A stretch of 64,000 nucleotides of DNA from Tautonia plasticadhaerens (GTDB taxonomy: Bacteria; Planctomycetota; Planctomycetia; Isosphaerales; Isosphaeraceae). Position 1 is the stretch's first letter; each line of letters starts with the position of its first letter. The position numbers were made by a program, and so were the translations under genes. Where the stretch lies: assembly GCF_007752535.1 (NCBI RefSeq), contig NZ_CP036426.1, positions 7,440,001 to 7,504,000 on the forward strand, in the 5' to 3' direction. The notes beneath the pieces are model-generated. The model searched no databases. It was given only the letters and a program-made list of their open reading frames with translations, and was not told the origin of the DNA. Positions 40,301 to 49,681 of this stretch are shown here, piece after piece.

Positions 40301-43300
40301 ATGAGCAGCCTCCCCCTTGGCCGTCGCCGCGCGGGGCTCCGGCCCCGAGTTTCAAAGAGTCGTCCTTCGGTCGAGGCGCTGGAGCAGAAGCAGCTGCTGG
40401 CGACCTTCACCGTCACGAGCAACGCCAGCTCGGGGACGGGGACGCTCCGGCAGGCGATCGTCGACGCCAACGCCGCCGCCGGCGCCGACCTGATCGATTT
40501 CAACCTCCCGACCGGCCAGCGGACGATCGTCCTGGATCAGGCCGACGGGCAACTGCCGGAGATCGTCGACCCGGTGACGATCTCCGGGTCGGTGGCCGTG
40601 GGCACCGGCCTGCCGAGCATCGAACTCAGCGGCCAGAACGTCAGCGGGGACGGCCTGAGGCTCTCGGCGGGCAGTTCCGTCGTCCGGGGGCTGGCGATCA
40701 ACCGCTTCAGCGGCGCCGGCATCCGGATCAGCTCCCGGGGCGGCAACCTCGTCGAGTCGGTCCACCTGGGGACCGACGTCGCGGGCAACAACGACCTGGG
40801 CAACACGGGCCCGGGGCTGTTCATCGGCTCGGCCAACAACACCATCGGCGGCGTCGGCAACTCGGGCCGGGTGCTCAGCTCCGGCAACAGCGGCGACGGC
40901 ATCCAGTTCCTGGGGGTCGACGCCTCCGGGAACGTCGTCACGAACACTTACATCGGCATGGACCGGGCCGGTGGCCGGGCCATCCCCAATGAGGGACAGG
41001 GGCTGCTGCTCAGCGGCGCCTCGGCGAATACGATCGGCGGCACGACCACGGCCACGAGGAATGTGATCTCGGGCAACTCCCTCAGCGGCGTGGCGATGAT
41101 CCCCGGATCGAACAACAACGTGATCCAGGGCAACCTGATCGGCGTCGCCGCCGACGGGACCTCCGACCTGGGTAATCTCAATCACGGCGTCTTCATCGAC
41201 GGGGCGAACGATAACACCATCGGCGGCAACTTCGCCGGCGCCGGCAACCTCATCGCCAACAACGGCGGCACGGACTCCCAGTTCAACGGCGTCACGGTCG
41301 AGGCGGGCACGGGCAACACGATCCTCACCAACCGGATCGTCGACAACGCCGGGCTGGGGATCGACCTGGGGGGCGACGGCCAGACTCCGAATGACGATTT
41401 CGACGCCGACACCGGGCCGAACGGCCTCCAGAACTACCCCGTCCTCTTCGGCGCATTCTCCAACAGCACCGAGACGAACATCCAGGGGCTCTTGCAGAGC
41501 ACCCCGAACACCGTCTTCACCCTCCAGTTCTTCGAGAATATCGCCGCGGACGTCAGCGGCTTCGGCGAGGGCCGTCGGCTCCTAGGCGAGACGACCATCA
41601 CGACCGATGCCAACGGGCTGTTCCTGTACAGCCTCGACTTCAACCCGCCGGCCTCGGTGGGGAGCTTCATCACCGCGACCGCCACCTCTCCGACGGGCGA
41701 CACCTCCGAGTTCTCGGCCGCCGTCGAGGTCCAGGATGGGTTCTTCCGGTTCGTCGATGTCGCCCTGAGCGTGAATGACACCCCGGATCCGCTGCGAACG
41801 GGCGAGGTGCTGACGTACGACATCACGCTCGACAACCGGTTCTTCGCGGCCTCGAACGTGATCCTGTCGATCTCGCTGCCCGACTCGGTCCAATTCGACG
41901 ACACCGACCTCTCGATCCCGCCGGTCGCCAACGCCCAGGTCATCCGATCGGGCAATGACCTGACGATCATCATCCCCCAACTGGGGGACTTCTCAAGCCT
42001 CTCGATCACCCTGGACGTGGTGCCGAGCCTTCCGGAACTGCTGGTCTCCCAGTTCAGCGTGGCCAACGCCGACGACACCCAGCCCGGCAACAACTCGGCC
42101 ACGACCATCACCCAGGTCACGCTGAGCCCCGACACCTCGGTCCTCAACTTCCGGACCCGCAATTACTCCATCTCCGAGTCCGGCGACCTCGCCACGATCG
42201 AGGTGGTCCGCTCCAACAATGCGGCCGGCACTGTCAGCGTCGATTACCAGACCTTCGACGACACGGCCACCGCCGGCGACGACTACGTCGCCTCCTCCGG
42301 CACCCTCACCTTCGGCCCCAACGAGCTGACGAAGACCTTCACCATCCCGATCCTCAACAACGAGGTCGTCGACGCCAACCGGACCGTCCGCCTCGGCCTG
42401 AGCAATGCCACCGGCACGGGGATCGTCGGCGTCCCGTCCCTGGCCACGCTGACGATCTTCGACGACGACCCGGTGCCCGCCCAGCCCCAGTTCCTGCAGT
42501 TCTCCCAGGCGAGCTCGACCGTCCAGGAGAACGGCGGCGAGGCCAAGATCGTCGTCCGGCGGACCGGGGGCATCGACGGGGTCGTCTCGATCCCCTACTC
42601 CACCGCCCCCGGCTCCGCCGTCCCCGGGGAGGACTTCACCCCCGTCAGCGGCATGCTGACCTTCCTGAGCGGGGAGACGGAGAAGACGATCGTCGTCCCG
42701 GTGATCGACAATGCCGAGGTCGACGGCAACCGCGACTTCCTCGTCAGCCTCGGTCAGGGGACCGGCGCCGCGGCCGGGACGCCGAGCCAGGCCCGCATCA
42801 CGATCGTCGATGACGAGTCGCCGCCCGCCGGCTCCTTCGAGTTCTCCATGGCCGGCTACACCGTCTCCGAGGCCGACGGCCGGGCGACGATCACCGTGAC
42901 CCGGAGCGGCGGATCGGGCCCGGCCTCCGTCTCCTATGCCACCGTCCCCGGCACCGCCCGGCCGGGCGAGCGCTACCAGCCGGCCTCCGGCACCCTGGAG
43001 TTCGGCCCCGGGGAGACGGTGAAGACCTTCACCGTCGACCTGATCGACACGCCGGGCTTCGTCGGCCCCCAGACCGTGATCCTCGAGCTGACCCCCGGGG
43101 ACGGCGCCTCCCTCGGGGCCATCGGCCGGGCGATCCTGACGATCACCGACGACGAGGCCGCCCCCCAGGGAGTCTTCCAGTTCGACACCTCGTCGATCGT
43201 CGTCGACGAGGCGGCCGGGGTGGCCCGCCTGACCGTCATCCGGGCGGGCGGCGCCTTCGACGCGGCGAGCATCGGCGTGGCCACGGCCGTCGGCAACGCC

Positions 43301-44215
43301 GTCGCGGGGACCGATTACGAATCGATCGCCGTCCGGCTGACCTTCGCCCCCGGCGAGACCTCGAAGACCGTCGAGATCCCGATCCTCGACAACGATGACT
43401 TCGACGGCGACCGCGCCTTCGGCGTCTTCCTCGGCTACCCCGAGGGGAACGCGGCGATCGGCGACCCCGGCTCGGCGGTCGTGCTCATCCGGGACAACGA
43501 CCCCGACCCGATCGTGCCTTTCGTGACCGACGTCCGATCGATCGGCTTCGGCGGGTCGATCTCGACCGTGGCCATCTTCTTCAACAAGGCGATGGCCCCG
43601 GAGTCGGCCCTCTCCCCGGGCAACTACGTCGCGGTCGCCCACGGACGGGACGGGGTGCTCGGCACCGCCGACGACCGCTCGATCCCGATCGCCGGGGTGG
43701 GCCGGTCGGACGACGGGCTGGCCGTGGCCCTCTCGCTCGCCTCGGCGGTCCCCCAGGGGGAGTTCCTCACCGTGGCCGTCAACGGCCTTGCCGGCGGACT
43801 CACCGACGCCTCGGGCAGCCTGCTCGACGGCGACGGGGACGGCGTGGCCGGGGGCAACTTCTCGACGTCCCTGGTCCGGGCCTCCGGCCGCTTCAGCTAC
43901 CGGGACACCGACGGCGACCTGATCACCTACGCCGCCACCGGCGGCGGCGTGGTCGAGGTCACCCGGGGTGCCCCCGGCACCGGCGACGTCGTCCGGGTCC
44001 TCGACGCCGTCCCCGGCCGGACGGTCCTCCGGGGCCAGGTCGTCCGCCAGCGGGGCGGAGACGGGCTGGCGCTGATCCGCCGGCTCGAGGGAATCGACCC
44101 CTTCGGTCGGGTCCGATCCGCCCTCCGCACCCCTCCCTTCGTCGACCTCAGCCAGATCGCCCCGGCCGCGGTCGACGCGATCCTCGCCTCCCAGGCCCGC
44201 CGCACTCGGCGCTGA
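40301..44215 (+). CDS. large secreted beta-helix / Calx-beta repeat protein
   Basis: A 1304-residue protein. The N-terminus is Arg-rich and contains VEALEQKQLLATF, a variant of the planctomycete E-x-L-E-x-x leader. Residues ~35-370 are a right-handed parallel beta-helix (TGTLRQAIVDANAAAGADLI, many NxIGG turns). Residues ~385-480 resemble a CHU/cadherin-like stretch (STPNTVFTLQFFEN), and ~485-600 a DUF11-type segment. Four Calx-beta domains follow (~610-1070), each ending near an acidic D-D-D/E or D-N-D calcium site. A Big-like domain (~1075-1190, FFNKAMAPESALSPGNYV) and a C-terminal tail complete it. It is likely an extracellular calcium-binding structural or adhesive protein. GGAGAGGACC precedes the ATG. 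It ends at a hairpin terminator. Confidence 0.88.
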   Translation: MSSLPLGRRRAGLRPRVSKSRPSVEALEQKQLLATFTVTSNASSGTGTLRQAIVDANAAAGADLIDFNLPTGQRTIVLDQADGQLPEIVDPVTISGSVAVGTGLPSIELSGQNVSGDGLRLSAGSSVVRGLAINRFSGAGIRISSRGGNLVESVHLGTDVAGNNDLGNTGPGLFIGSANNTIGGVGNSGRVLSSGNSGDGIQFLGVDASGNVVTNTYIGMDRAGGRAIPNEGQGLLLSGASANTIGGTTTATRNVISGNSLSGVAMIPGSNNNVIQGNLIGVAADGTSDLGNLNHGVFIDGANDNTIGGNFAGAGNLIANNGGTDSQFNGVTVEAGTGNTILTNRIVDNAGLGIDLGGDGQTPNDDFDADTGPNGLQNYPVLFGAFSNSTETNIQGLLQSTPNTVFTLQFFENIAADVSGFGEGRRLLGETTITTDANGLFLYSLDFNPPASVGSFITATATSPTGDTSEFSAAVEVQDGFFRFVDVALSVNDTPDPLRTGEVLTYDITLDNRFFAASNVILSISLPDSVQFDDTDLSIPPVANAQVIRSGNDLTIIIPQLGDFSSLSITLDVVPSLPELLVSQFSVANADDTQPGNNSATTITQVTLSPDTSVLNFRTRNYSISESGDLATIEVVRSNNAAGTVSVDYQTFDDTATAGDDYVASSGTLTFGPNELTKTFTIPILNNEVVDANRTVRLGLSNATGTGIVGVPSLATLTIFDDDPVPAQPQFLQFSQASSTVQENGGEAKIVVRRTGGIDGVVSIPYSTAPGSAVPGEDFTPVSGMLTFLSGETEKTIVVPVIDNAEVDGNRDFLVSLGQGTGAAAGTPSQARITIVDDESPPAGSFEFSMAGYTVSEADGRATITVTRSGGSGPASVSYATVPGTARPGERYQPASGTLEFGPGETVKTFTVDLIDTPGFVGPQTVILELTPGDGASLGAIGRAILTITDDEAAPQGVFQFDTSSIVVDEAAGVARLTVIRAGGAFDAASIGVATAVGNAVAGTDYESIAVRLTFAPGETSKTVEIPILDNDDFDGDRAFGVFLGYPEGNAAIGDPGSAVVLIRDNDPDPIVPFVTDVRSIGFGGSISTVAIFFNKAMAPESALSPGNYVAVAHGRDGVLGTADDRSIPIAGVGRSDDGLAVALSLASAVPQGEFLTVAVNGLAGGLTDASGSLLDGDGDGVAGGNFSTSLVRASGRFSYRDTDGDLITYAATGGGVVEVTRGAPGTGDVVRVLDAVPGRTVLRGQVVRQRGGDGLALIRRLEGIDPFGRVRSALRTPPFVDLSQIAPAAVDAILASQARRTRR

Positions 44216-44223
44216 TCTCCTCT

Positions 44224-44269
44224 CCCCGCCCACCCGCTCCCCCGTCTTCGGGAGGGCGGATGGGCGGGG
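44224..44269 (+). terminator. GC-rich hairpin after Calx-beta gene
   Basis: A CCCCGCCCACCCGCTCCC arm pairs with GGGAGGGCGGATGGGCGGGG, with a small mismatch and bulge, around a CCGTCTTC loop. It begins within 10 nt of the stop codon at 44215. No T-tract follows. Confidence 0.55.
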
Positions 44270-44509
44270 CCCGGGTGAGGGAGCCTCGGACGACACGAAG
44301 GGCCCCGCACCCCACGCCCGCCCCCATCTGCGGCGGAGTGGGTCGCCGGGGCCGGGTGAGGGGGACTGCTACTGCTGCACTCACCCCGATCCCTCCGTCG
44401 CCCCATGTGCTGCCCGGACGGCCGACCGATCCCGCCCGCTTGACGCCTCGCCCTGCGCGGTCCCATGATCGATCTCGACTCCGAGACGCGATCGACGGGA
44501 GAGCCACGC

Positions 44510-46456
44510 ATGACCTCCGGCGCGATAGGCCGGGCGATGATCGGCCTCTTGGCCCTCGCCATGGCGACCTCGACGGCGACGGCAGGAGTCGGCGATCCCC
44601 AGGTGTCGACCGACCACCCGTGGTACCCGGGTGAACTCGCCTGCTCGACGTTCGACCGGCTTTTCGCCTCGCAAGCCGTCGCATTCGAGCGCCTGATGGG
44701 TCGTCCGCCCGGCTCGGACGAGGATCGTTCGCTCGCCTCCTGGCTGTGGCGGTCCACGCACTACTGGCACGGCCAGCCTGCGGACCTCGACCTCTGGGGC
44801 TTCGGCTTCGGCACCGGCCCGGACCCGACGATCCGGGAATACTGGACCGGCCTGTTCGCCTTCGGCTTCGGCCTCTGCGGCACGACTCACGCCCAGTGGT
44901 GCGCCGAGATCGAGGAGCTGCTCGGCCACGCCCGGGGGCGGGTCGTCGGCGTCCGGGGCCACAATAGCTTCGAAGCCTGGTTGACGGGCGGCCCTTACGG
45001 GGGAGGCCGCTGGGCCCTGCTCGACCACGACATCTGCACCGTCGTCTTCGACCCCGAAGGCCGCCGCCTGCTGTCGATCCCCGAGATCCGGGCCGACCTC
45101 GACACCCTGGCCGACCCGTCCCACCTCCCCGACCGCCAGCGGGGCTGGCCCCTGGGGGGCCTGCACCCCGACGACCCGGAGGCCTACGACCGCTACACCA
45201 CGGCCGAGTACCTCGCCGGCTACGCCTCGGCGCCGCCGATGGTCCACCTCCGACGCGGCGAGGTCCTGCGCCGCTACCCCGAGCCCGGCCTCGACGACGG
45301 CCGGACCTTCGCCTTCTGGGGCCTCAACGACCGGAACGGCGACCTCCCCGGGCCGGAGCGCAGCCGGACGTTCGTCAACCAGCCCGACCGCGTCTTCCGG
45401 AACCCCGAGGGCTCCGGCTACCGACCCGGCCAGGCCCGGTTCGCCAACGCCGTCTACCGCTACGCCCCCGACTTCGGCTCCGGGGACTACCGAGAGGGGG
45501 TCGTCGCCGAGGACGAGTCCTCCGTCACCTTCTCCTTCTCCACCCCCTATGTCATCGCCGCCTCGCCGCCCGACGACGAGCCCTGGGGCGTCCTCGACGA
45601 CGGCTGCCGCAACGGGCTGGTCGTCCGAGGGTGGGTCGATTGCCCCGTCTCCGTCTCGATCGACGACGGCCGGACCTGGCTCGACGCCGGGCGGCTCGAC
45701 GCCGGGGCCCTCGACCTGACGGACCTCGTCAAGGGGCGTCAGCACTACCTGATCCGGTTCGGGGCGGGGGCCGAGGCCCTCGCCGACGCGGGGCTCTCCT
45801 GGATGACCGTCTGCCAGGCGAACTCCTCCGTCCTCCCCCGGCTCACCGACGACGGGAGCGCGGTGACCTTCCTCGCCTCGGGCCGCGCCGTCACCTCCGC
45901 CGGGCCGGTGGTCGAGCATGCCCGGACGCACCTGGTCTCGGGGAGCTTCGACTCCCCCCGGGCCACCCTCTCCCTCTCCACCCCGAGTGGTGAGAAGGCC
46001 GTCGCCGTGCACGCCTCGGCCCACGTCCGTTCGGGCAACCCTCCCGACCCGGAGGTCACCTACGCGATCGACTGTTCTACCGACGGCGGCATCTCCTGGC
46101 GCCCGCTCGCCTCCGACTGGGCCATCCCGCGACGCGGCGAGGAGCCCGACGATTTCTGGTCGCAGAGCTTCTGCTGGGGATCGGCCCCGATCGGGGCCGA
46201 CGACGCCTCCTCCGTGCTCGTCCGCTTCTCCAACACCGGCGGCAAGCCCTACGCGCGATGCGAGGCCCAGCTCGTTTACCAGATCCCTTCGCCCGACTGG
46301 ACCCGGGTCACCTTCGCCTGGTCCGACGACTCCGGCGACCGCTCGCATGCCGAGGTCGTCCCGGGTGGCGAGCAGGCGACCTGGGTCGTTCCCACCGGCT
46401 CCGGCGTCCAAACGCGCTGGGTCGAGTTCGAGCCCGTCGCCGGGACGCGGGAATAG
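44510..46456 (+). CDS. secreted transglutaminase-like protein
   Basis: A 648-residue exported protein (signal peptide MIGLLALAMATSTATAG). Residues ~115-180 fit a transglutaminase-like cysteine-protease core: C123 in GLCGTTHAQW, H151 in RGHNSFEAW and D172 in WALLDHD give the Cys-His-Asp triad in the right order and spacing. The rest contains beta-rich segments with tryptophan and S-x-D-x-G-x-x-W repeats (VSIDDGRTWLDAG, IDCSTDGGISWRPLA) like sialidase-type Asp boxes. The enzyme may cleave or crosslink peptides outside the cell; no substrate can be given. The ATG at 44510 is preferred over 44465 because GGAGA lies just upstream and the signal peptide begins there. Its last 181 bp overlap a convergent gene. 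Confidence 0.75.
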   Translation: MTSGAIGRAMIGLLALAMATSTATAGVGDPQVSTDHPWYPGELACSTFDRLFASQAVAFERLMGRPPGSDEDRSLASWLWRSTHYWHGQPADLDLWGFGFGTGPDPTIREYWTGLFAFGFGLCGTTHAQWCAEIEELLGHARGRVVGVRGHNSFEAWLTGGPYGGGRWALLDHDICTVVFDPEGRRLLSIPEIRADLDTLADPSHLPDRQRGWPLGGLHPDDPEAYDRYTTAEYLAGYASAPPMVHLRRGEVLRRYPEPGLDDGRTFAFWGLNDRNGDLPGPERSRTFVNQPDRVFRNPEGSGYRPGQARFANAVYRYAPDFGSGDYREGVVAEDESSVTFSFSTPYVIAASPPDDEPWGVLDDGCRNGLVVRGWVDCPVSVSIDDGRTWLDAGRLDAGALDLTDLVKGRQHYLIRFGAGAEALADAGLSWMTVCQANSSVLPRLTDDGSAVTFLASGRAVTSAGPVVEHARTHLVSGSFDSPRATLSLSTPSGEKAVAVHASAHVRSGNPPDPEVTYAIDCSTDGGISWRPLASDWAIPRRGEEPDDFWSQSFCWGSAPIGADDASSVLVRFSNTGGKPYARCEAQLVYQIPSPDWTRVTFAWSDDSGDRSHAEVVPGGEQATWVVPTGSGVQTRWVEFEPVAGTRE

Positions 46457-46866
46457 ACGCGGCGGATCACGTGGATCGCCGACGCACAGGCCCCCAGGAT
46501 CAGGCCGGCCCCGAATCCGAGGGAGATGCCGAACAGCCCGCCCAGCCAGATCAACGCGACGAGGCCGTCGAGCCGGACGGGCCCCCCTCCCTGGAACACG
46601 ACGGAGGCCGCCAACGGGGCGGCCACGCCGACGACCCCTCCGGCGGTGACGCTCCCGAAGACGCCACTCCCGCCCCGCCTCCGCCCCCGGATGAACCCGA
46701 AGCCGATCGCGCCGAAATACATCGACACCGTCACGACCACCTCGAGGGGGGCCCCTCGGAGCCGAATCATCCCGGCCATCACCACGCCCAGCACCGCGAC
46801 GCCGATCATGAGCCGACCAATCGTCCACCGCCGTCGGCCCGGGTGTTGCTCGGCGGCCGATCGCAT
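46276..46866 (-). CDS. hypothetical membrane protein
   Basis: A 196-residue protein with an Arg-rich start (RRRWTIGRLMIGVAVLGVV), a style frequent in planctomycete membrane proteins, and four hydrophobic helices up to residue ~135. The last ~60 residues are hydrophilic and lie antisense to the end of the transglutaminase-like gene, so this tail's composition is constrained by the other strand. GGAGG lies 8 nt before the chosen ATG. No family was recognised. The helices support a real gene; the exact C-terminus is less certain. Confidence 0.55.
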   Translation of the reverse strand: MRSAAEQHPGRRRWTIGRLMIGVAVLGVVMAGMIRLRGAPLEVVVTVSMYFGAIGFGFIRGRRRGGSGVFGSVTAGGVVGVAAPLAASVVFQGGGPVRLDGLVALIWLGGLFGISLGFGAGLILGACASAIHVIRRVYSRVPATGSNSTQRVWTPEPVGTTQVACSPPGTTSACERSPESSDQAKVTRVQSGEGIW

Positions 46867-46919
46867 CGCATGATCCTCCAGAGAATCCCCCGACCGATCG
46901 TGCCGAGGCCAGTCGACCG

Positions 46920-47621
46920 ATGTCCAACGATACCCGAGGCGAGGTCGCATCGCTCTGGACCTTCCTCCCCTATGCGTCCCCGATGCTGGCGTACGTGCTG
47001 CTCACCCAGGCCGAGGCGTACATCCCGGAAGGCCGCCAGGAGGCGTGGTATCCGATCGCCTATGCGATCAAGGTGGCGATCGTCCTGGTGATCATGCTGC
47101 TCGGACGGTCGGCGTTCCGGGACCTGAGGCCGGTGCCGGGGCCGGGGGGGTGGGCCCTGGCGGTGGGCATCGGGCTGGGGGTGACGGCCCTCTGGGTGGG
47201 GCTCGACGGGATTTACCCCCCCCTGCCCTTCCTGGGGGGGACTCGGGAGGGGTACGACCCGAGCGTGCTCTCCCCGGCGGCGCGATGGGCCTTCATCGCG
47301 GTCCGGATGGTCGGCCTGGTCGCGCTGGTGCCGGTCTTCGAGGAGCTATTCTGGCGGTCGTTCCTGATGCGGGTGGTGATCGATACCGACGACTTCCGAC
47401 GCGTGCCGATCGGCACGGTCACGCCGCTGGCCGCGGCGATCACGTCGGTCGGCTTCATGCTCGTGCACCCGGAATGGCTGCCCGCCCTGCTGACCGGCCT
47501 GGCCTGGGCCTGGCTGTTGCACCGGACCAGGAGCGTCTCGGCCTGCGTCGTCAGCCACCTCGTCGCGAACCTGGCGCTGGGCGTCTATGTGCTGGCGACC
47601 GGGGCCTATCGCTTCTGGTAA
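46920..47621 (+). CDS. CPBP-family intramembrane protease (CAAX protease-related)
   Basis: A 233-residue protein with about seven membrane helices. The catalytic motifs of the CPBP (Abi/Rce1-like) family are present in order: EELFWRSFL (EExxxR), GFMLVHPEWLPAL (the FxxxH region) and VVSHLVANLALG (HxxxN). The sequence style, including DFRRVPIGTVTPLAAAI, resembles the CAAX protease-related subgroup often seen with exosortase/PEP-CTERM systems, but no exosortase is in this window. It would cleave membrane-bound substrates, perhaps in protein sorting. The gene starts 53 nt beyond the divergent hypothetical membrane gene and has no obvious Shine-Dalgarno. Confidence 0.85.
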   Translation: MSNDTRGEVASLWTFLPYASPMLAYVLLTQAEAYIPEGRQEAWYPIAYAIKVAIVLVIMLLGRSAFRDLRPVPGPGGWALAVGIGLGVTALWVGLDGIYPPLPFLGGTREGYDPSVLSPAARWAFIAVRMVGLVALVPVFEELFWRSFLMRVVIDTDDFRRVPIGTVTPLAAAITSVGFMLVHPEWLPALLTGLAWAWLLHRTRSVSACVVSHLVANLALGVYVLATGAYRFW

Positions 47622-47830
47622 CGGAGAGGAAGAGGGCGGGGCACGTCGCCCGAAGGCGTTTCCCCCCCGGCACGACGGGCGATCCGACCCTTCCCGCAAG
47701 ACCATGCAATCGGCATAATGGATCGATCGGGCGAGCACGCGACCGATCGGGACCGGGCCCTCCTTCGGCCTCGTCCCTCGACGGCTCCCGATCTCCCTTC
47801 CCCCCTTCCCGAGCCGGAGGACGAACACCG

Positions 47831-49033
47831 ATGAGACGCACCATCGCGACGCGAGGCGGGCTGCCGGCCGTCGCCCTTTCCGTGCTGATGGCCGGCTGCG
47901 GAGGGGGCTCCGGTGGCGGCGACGAGACTCCGGTCGTCGACATGAGGGATCCCTCCTTCTCCGGCCCCGGCGGCGGCGCCCCGGCCCCGGCGGCCGCCCC
48001 ACCGGCCCAGGCCGCCCCCGTCCCGGGTGCCCCGGCCGGCTTCGCACCGGCCGGCCCCGCGGGAGGGATGGTCGCGGAGAACGCCCCGCGGGGCGGCACT
48101 CCGATCGGCGGGCCGGCCGCCGCGGTGGCCGGATCGGGGGGGCCGGTCGCCGGGGGCGCCTCGGCGCCGGTCGCCCCCACGCCGACCGGCGGCGGGGCCG
48201 CCGCCGGCGACCTCGCGTTGAACGAGATGCTCTCGGCGGCGAACGCCGCCAACGACCCCGGGGCCGCCCGAGGTCAATCGGACTCCTCGGGGGCTCCCTC
48301 GCAGGGCTCCGGCCCCCCTGGCAGGCCCGGTGACCCCGGCTCGTCGGGCATGATGGCCATGATGGCCGGCCAGGGGGGCATGATGGGCCCCAACTCCTCC
48401 GGCTCGGCGATCCCCGGGATGGCACCGGGGATGGCACCCGGGCCCGGCCGGGGGGGCAGCGAGTACGGGGAATACGGCATGCAAGGCCCCTCGGCCGGCC
48501 AGGCCGGGCAATTCGGGCCCGGCGGGCAGGGCGGCTTCGAGGGCGGGTTCGGCGGCCAGCCCGGCATGCTCGGCCCGGGAGCCGGAGGCGCGGCCGAGCC
48601 CGCCGACTTCGAGTCCCCCCAGGGGGCCGTCGAGGCGTTCCTCGCCGCGATCGAGGCCAAGGATATCCAGCGCCTCCAGGAGGCCACCGCCCTGCGGGCC
48701 CCCCAGCAGGCCGAGACCGCCGCCCGCCGCAAGGCCTTCCAGGCGATCCGGGAGATGAGCCTCACCCCCGAGGAGTTCGACACCATCGCCGAGAACATGG
48801 ACGGCTTCGAGATCGCCCGGATGGGCCGGGCGACCGAGGTCGGGATGCTCAGCTTCATCCTCCAGAAGGAGGGGGAATTCGGCAGCACGCTCCTGCGCAC
48901 CATCGACGTCCGCAAGGAACGGAGCGGCTGGAAGGTCCTCGACGTGTCCGGCATCTCCGAGATCAAGGCGCTCGGCGGCCGGGCGAGGGAGCAGGCCAAG
49001 AATAAGAACCAGGGCGGCTCCGGCAACAATTGA
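47831..49033 (+). CDS. Gly/Pro/Met-rich lipoprotein with conserved C-terminal domain
   Basis: A 400-residue putative lipoprotein. The signal peptide ends at C23 in VLMAGC, followed by glycines and an acidic residue. Residues ~35-255 are low-complexity (Ala, Pro, Gly, with Met-Met-Ala-Gly-Gln stretches) and probably disordered. The last ~140 residues form an ordered domain beginning SPQGAVEAFLAAIEAKDIQR and containing MSLTPEEFDTIAENMDGFEI and RSGWKVLDVSGI. That pattern of a helix pair followed by a strand ending G-W-K-V resembles NTF2/SnoaL-like or DUF4878-type domains, though the match is not certain. The GGAGG in CCGGAGGACGAACACCG precedes the ATG. Function is unknown. Confidence 0.75.
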   Translation: MRRTIATRGGLPAVALSVLMAGCGGGSGGGDETPVVDMRDPSFSGPGGGAPAPAAAPPAQAAPVPGAPAGFAPAGPAGGMVAENAPRGGTPIGGPAAAVAGSGGPVAGGASAPVAPTPTGGGAAAGDLALNEMLSAANAANDPGAARGQSDSSGAPSQGSGPPGRPGDPGSSGMMAMMAGQGGMMGPNSSGSAIPGMAPGMAPGPGRGGSEYGEYGMQGPSAGQAGQFGPGGQGGFEGGFGGQPGMLGPGAGGAAEPADFESPQGAVEAFLAAIEAKDIQRLQEATALRAPQQAETAARRKAFQAIREMSLTPEEFDTIAENMDGFEIARMGRATEVGMLSFILQKEGEFGSTLLRTIDVRKERSGWKVLDVSGISEIKALGGRAREQAKNKNQGGSGNN

Positions 49034-49360
49034 GCGAGCCTCGACGGCCAGGCAACGCGGGAAGGCGGCGGCACCCCGGCGAAGTTTCCCGGTCACGCCG
49101 TTTGAAACAATGACGCGATCGCCTTGAGCGAATTGCCCCCCGGCCTCCGGGAAAAACCGAGGGTCGGGGGCATTTTTCCTCAAGTTCTCGCCTTGAACCG
49201 CGAGCGAATCCGCCGAATCTGGCAGTTGGCACCAGGGCTGCAAGAGGCCCGGCCATCACCTCTTGCCATTCCGACGCAGGATGCGATGGAATCGGTTCTC
49301 GGAGCCCGGCCGGGCATGCCCCGGGCCGACGTTCCCCGGCGCCCCAAGGAAGGAGTGGTC
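49034..49360. other. intergenic region with candidate sigma54 promoter
   Basis: 327 bp between two plus-strand genes, less GC-rich than its surroundings, with a complementary pair CCCCCCGGCCTCCGG / GGTCGGGGGC around 49136-49170. It holds the sigma54-like element listed separately. No gene was seen. Confidence 0.5.
49227..49242 (+). promoter_or_regulatory. candidate sigma54 (RpoN) promoter
   Basis: TGGCACCAGGGCTGCA has the invariant GG (49228-49229) and GC (49240-49241) dinucleotides separated by exactly 10 nt, as required for -24/-12 elements; the only clear departure is C for T in TTGCA. Transcription would start near 49253, about 108 nt before the small membrane protein gene at 49361. Confidence 0.45.
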
Positions 49361-49681
49361 ATGGACTGGACCTCGTCCCGCCCCGGCATCGTCTTCGATC
49401 TACTGGTCATCCTGTTCCAGGTCTTCGGCGTCCTGGCCCTGGTGCTCTCCCGGCTCTTCGCCACCCCCCGATGGTCCGAGCGCGGGCAGTGGGCCTTCAT
49501 GGTGGCGGTGGTGGGCCTCGGCGTGGCCGGGGCCCTGAGCGGCAACCAGGATTCGGAGTTCGGGCTCTTCGCCGGGCTGACGATGACGACCCTGCTCATC
49601 GGCATGACCGTCGGCGGCGGCCGTGACGCCGCCGACACCCCGGCCGTCTGGGCGGCGCCGGAGGGTCAACCCGGCTCGTGA
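49361..49681 (+). CDS. small membrane protein
   Basis: A 106-residue protein with three hydrophobic helices (IVFDLLVILFQVFGVLALVL, WAFMVAVVGLGVAGALSG and FGLFAGLTMTTLLIGMTVGG) and a short polar C-terminus. AAGGAGTGGTC directly precedes the ATG, a good ribosome-binding site. No family was recognised. A sigma54-like element lies ~120 nt upstream. It stands alone between intergenic gaps of over 300 bp on both sides. Confidence 0.65.
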   Translation: MDWTSSRPGIVFDLLVILFQVFGVLALVLSRLFATPRWSERGQWAFMVAVVGLGVAGALSGNQDSEFGLFAGLTMTTLLIGMTVGGGRDAADTPAVWAAPEGQPGS

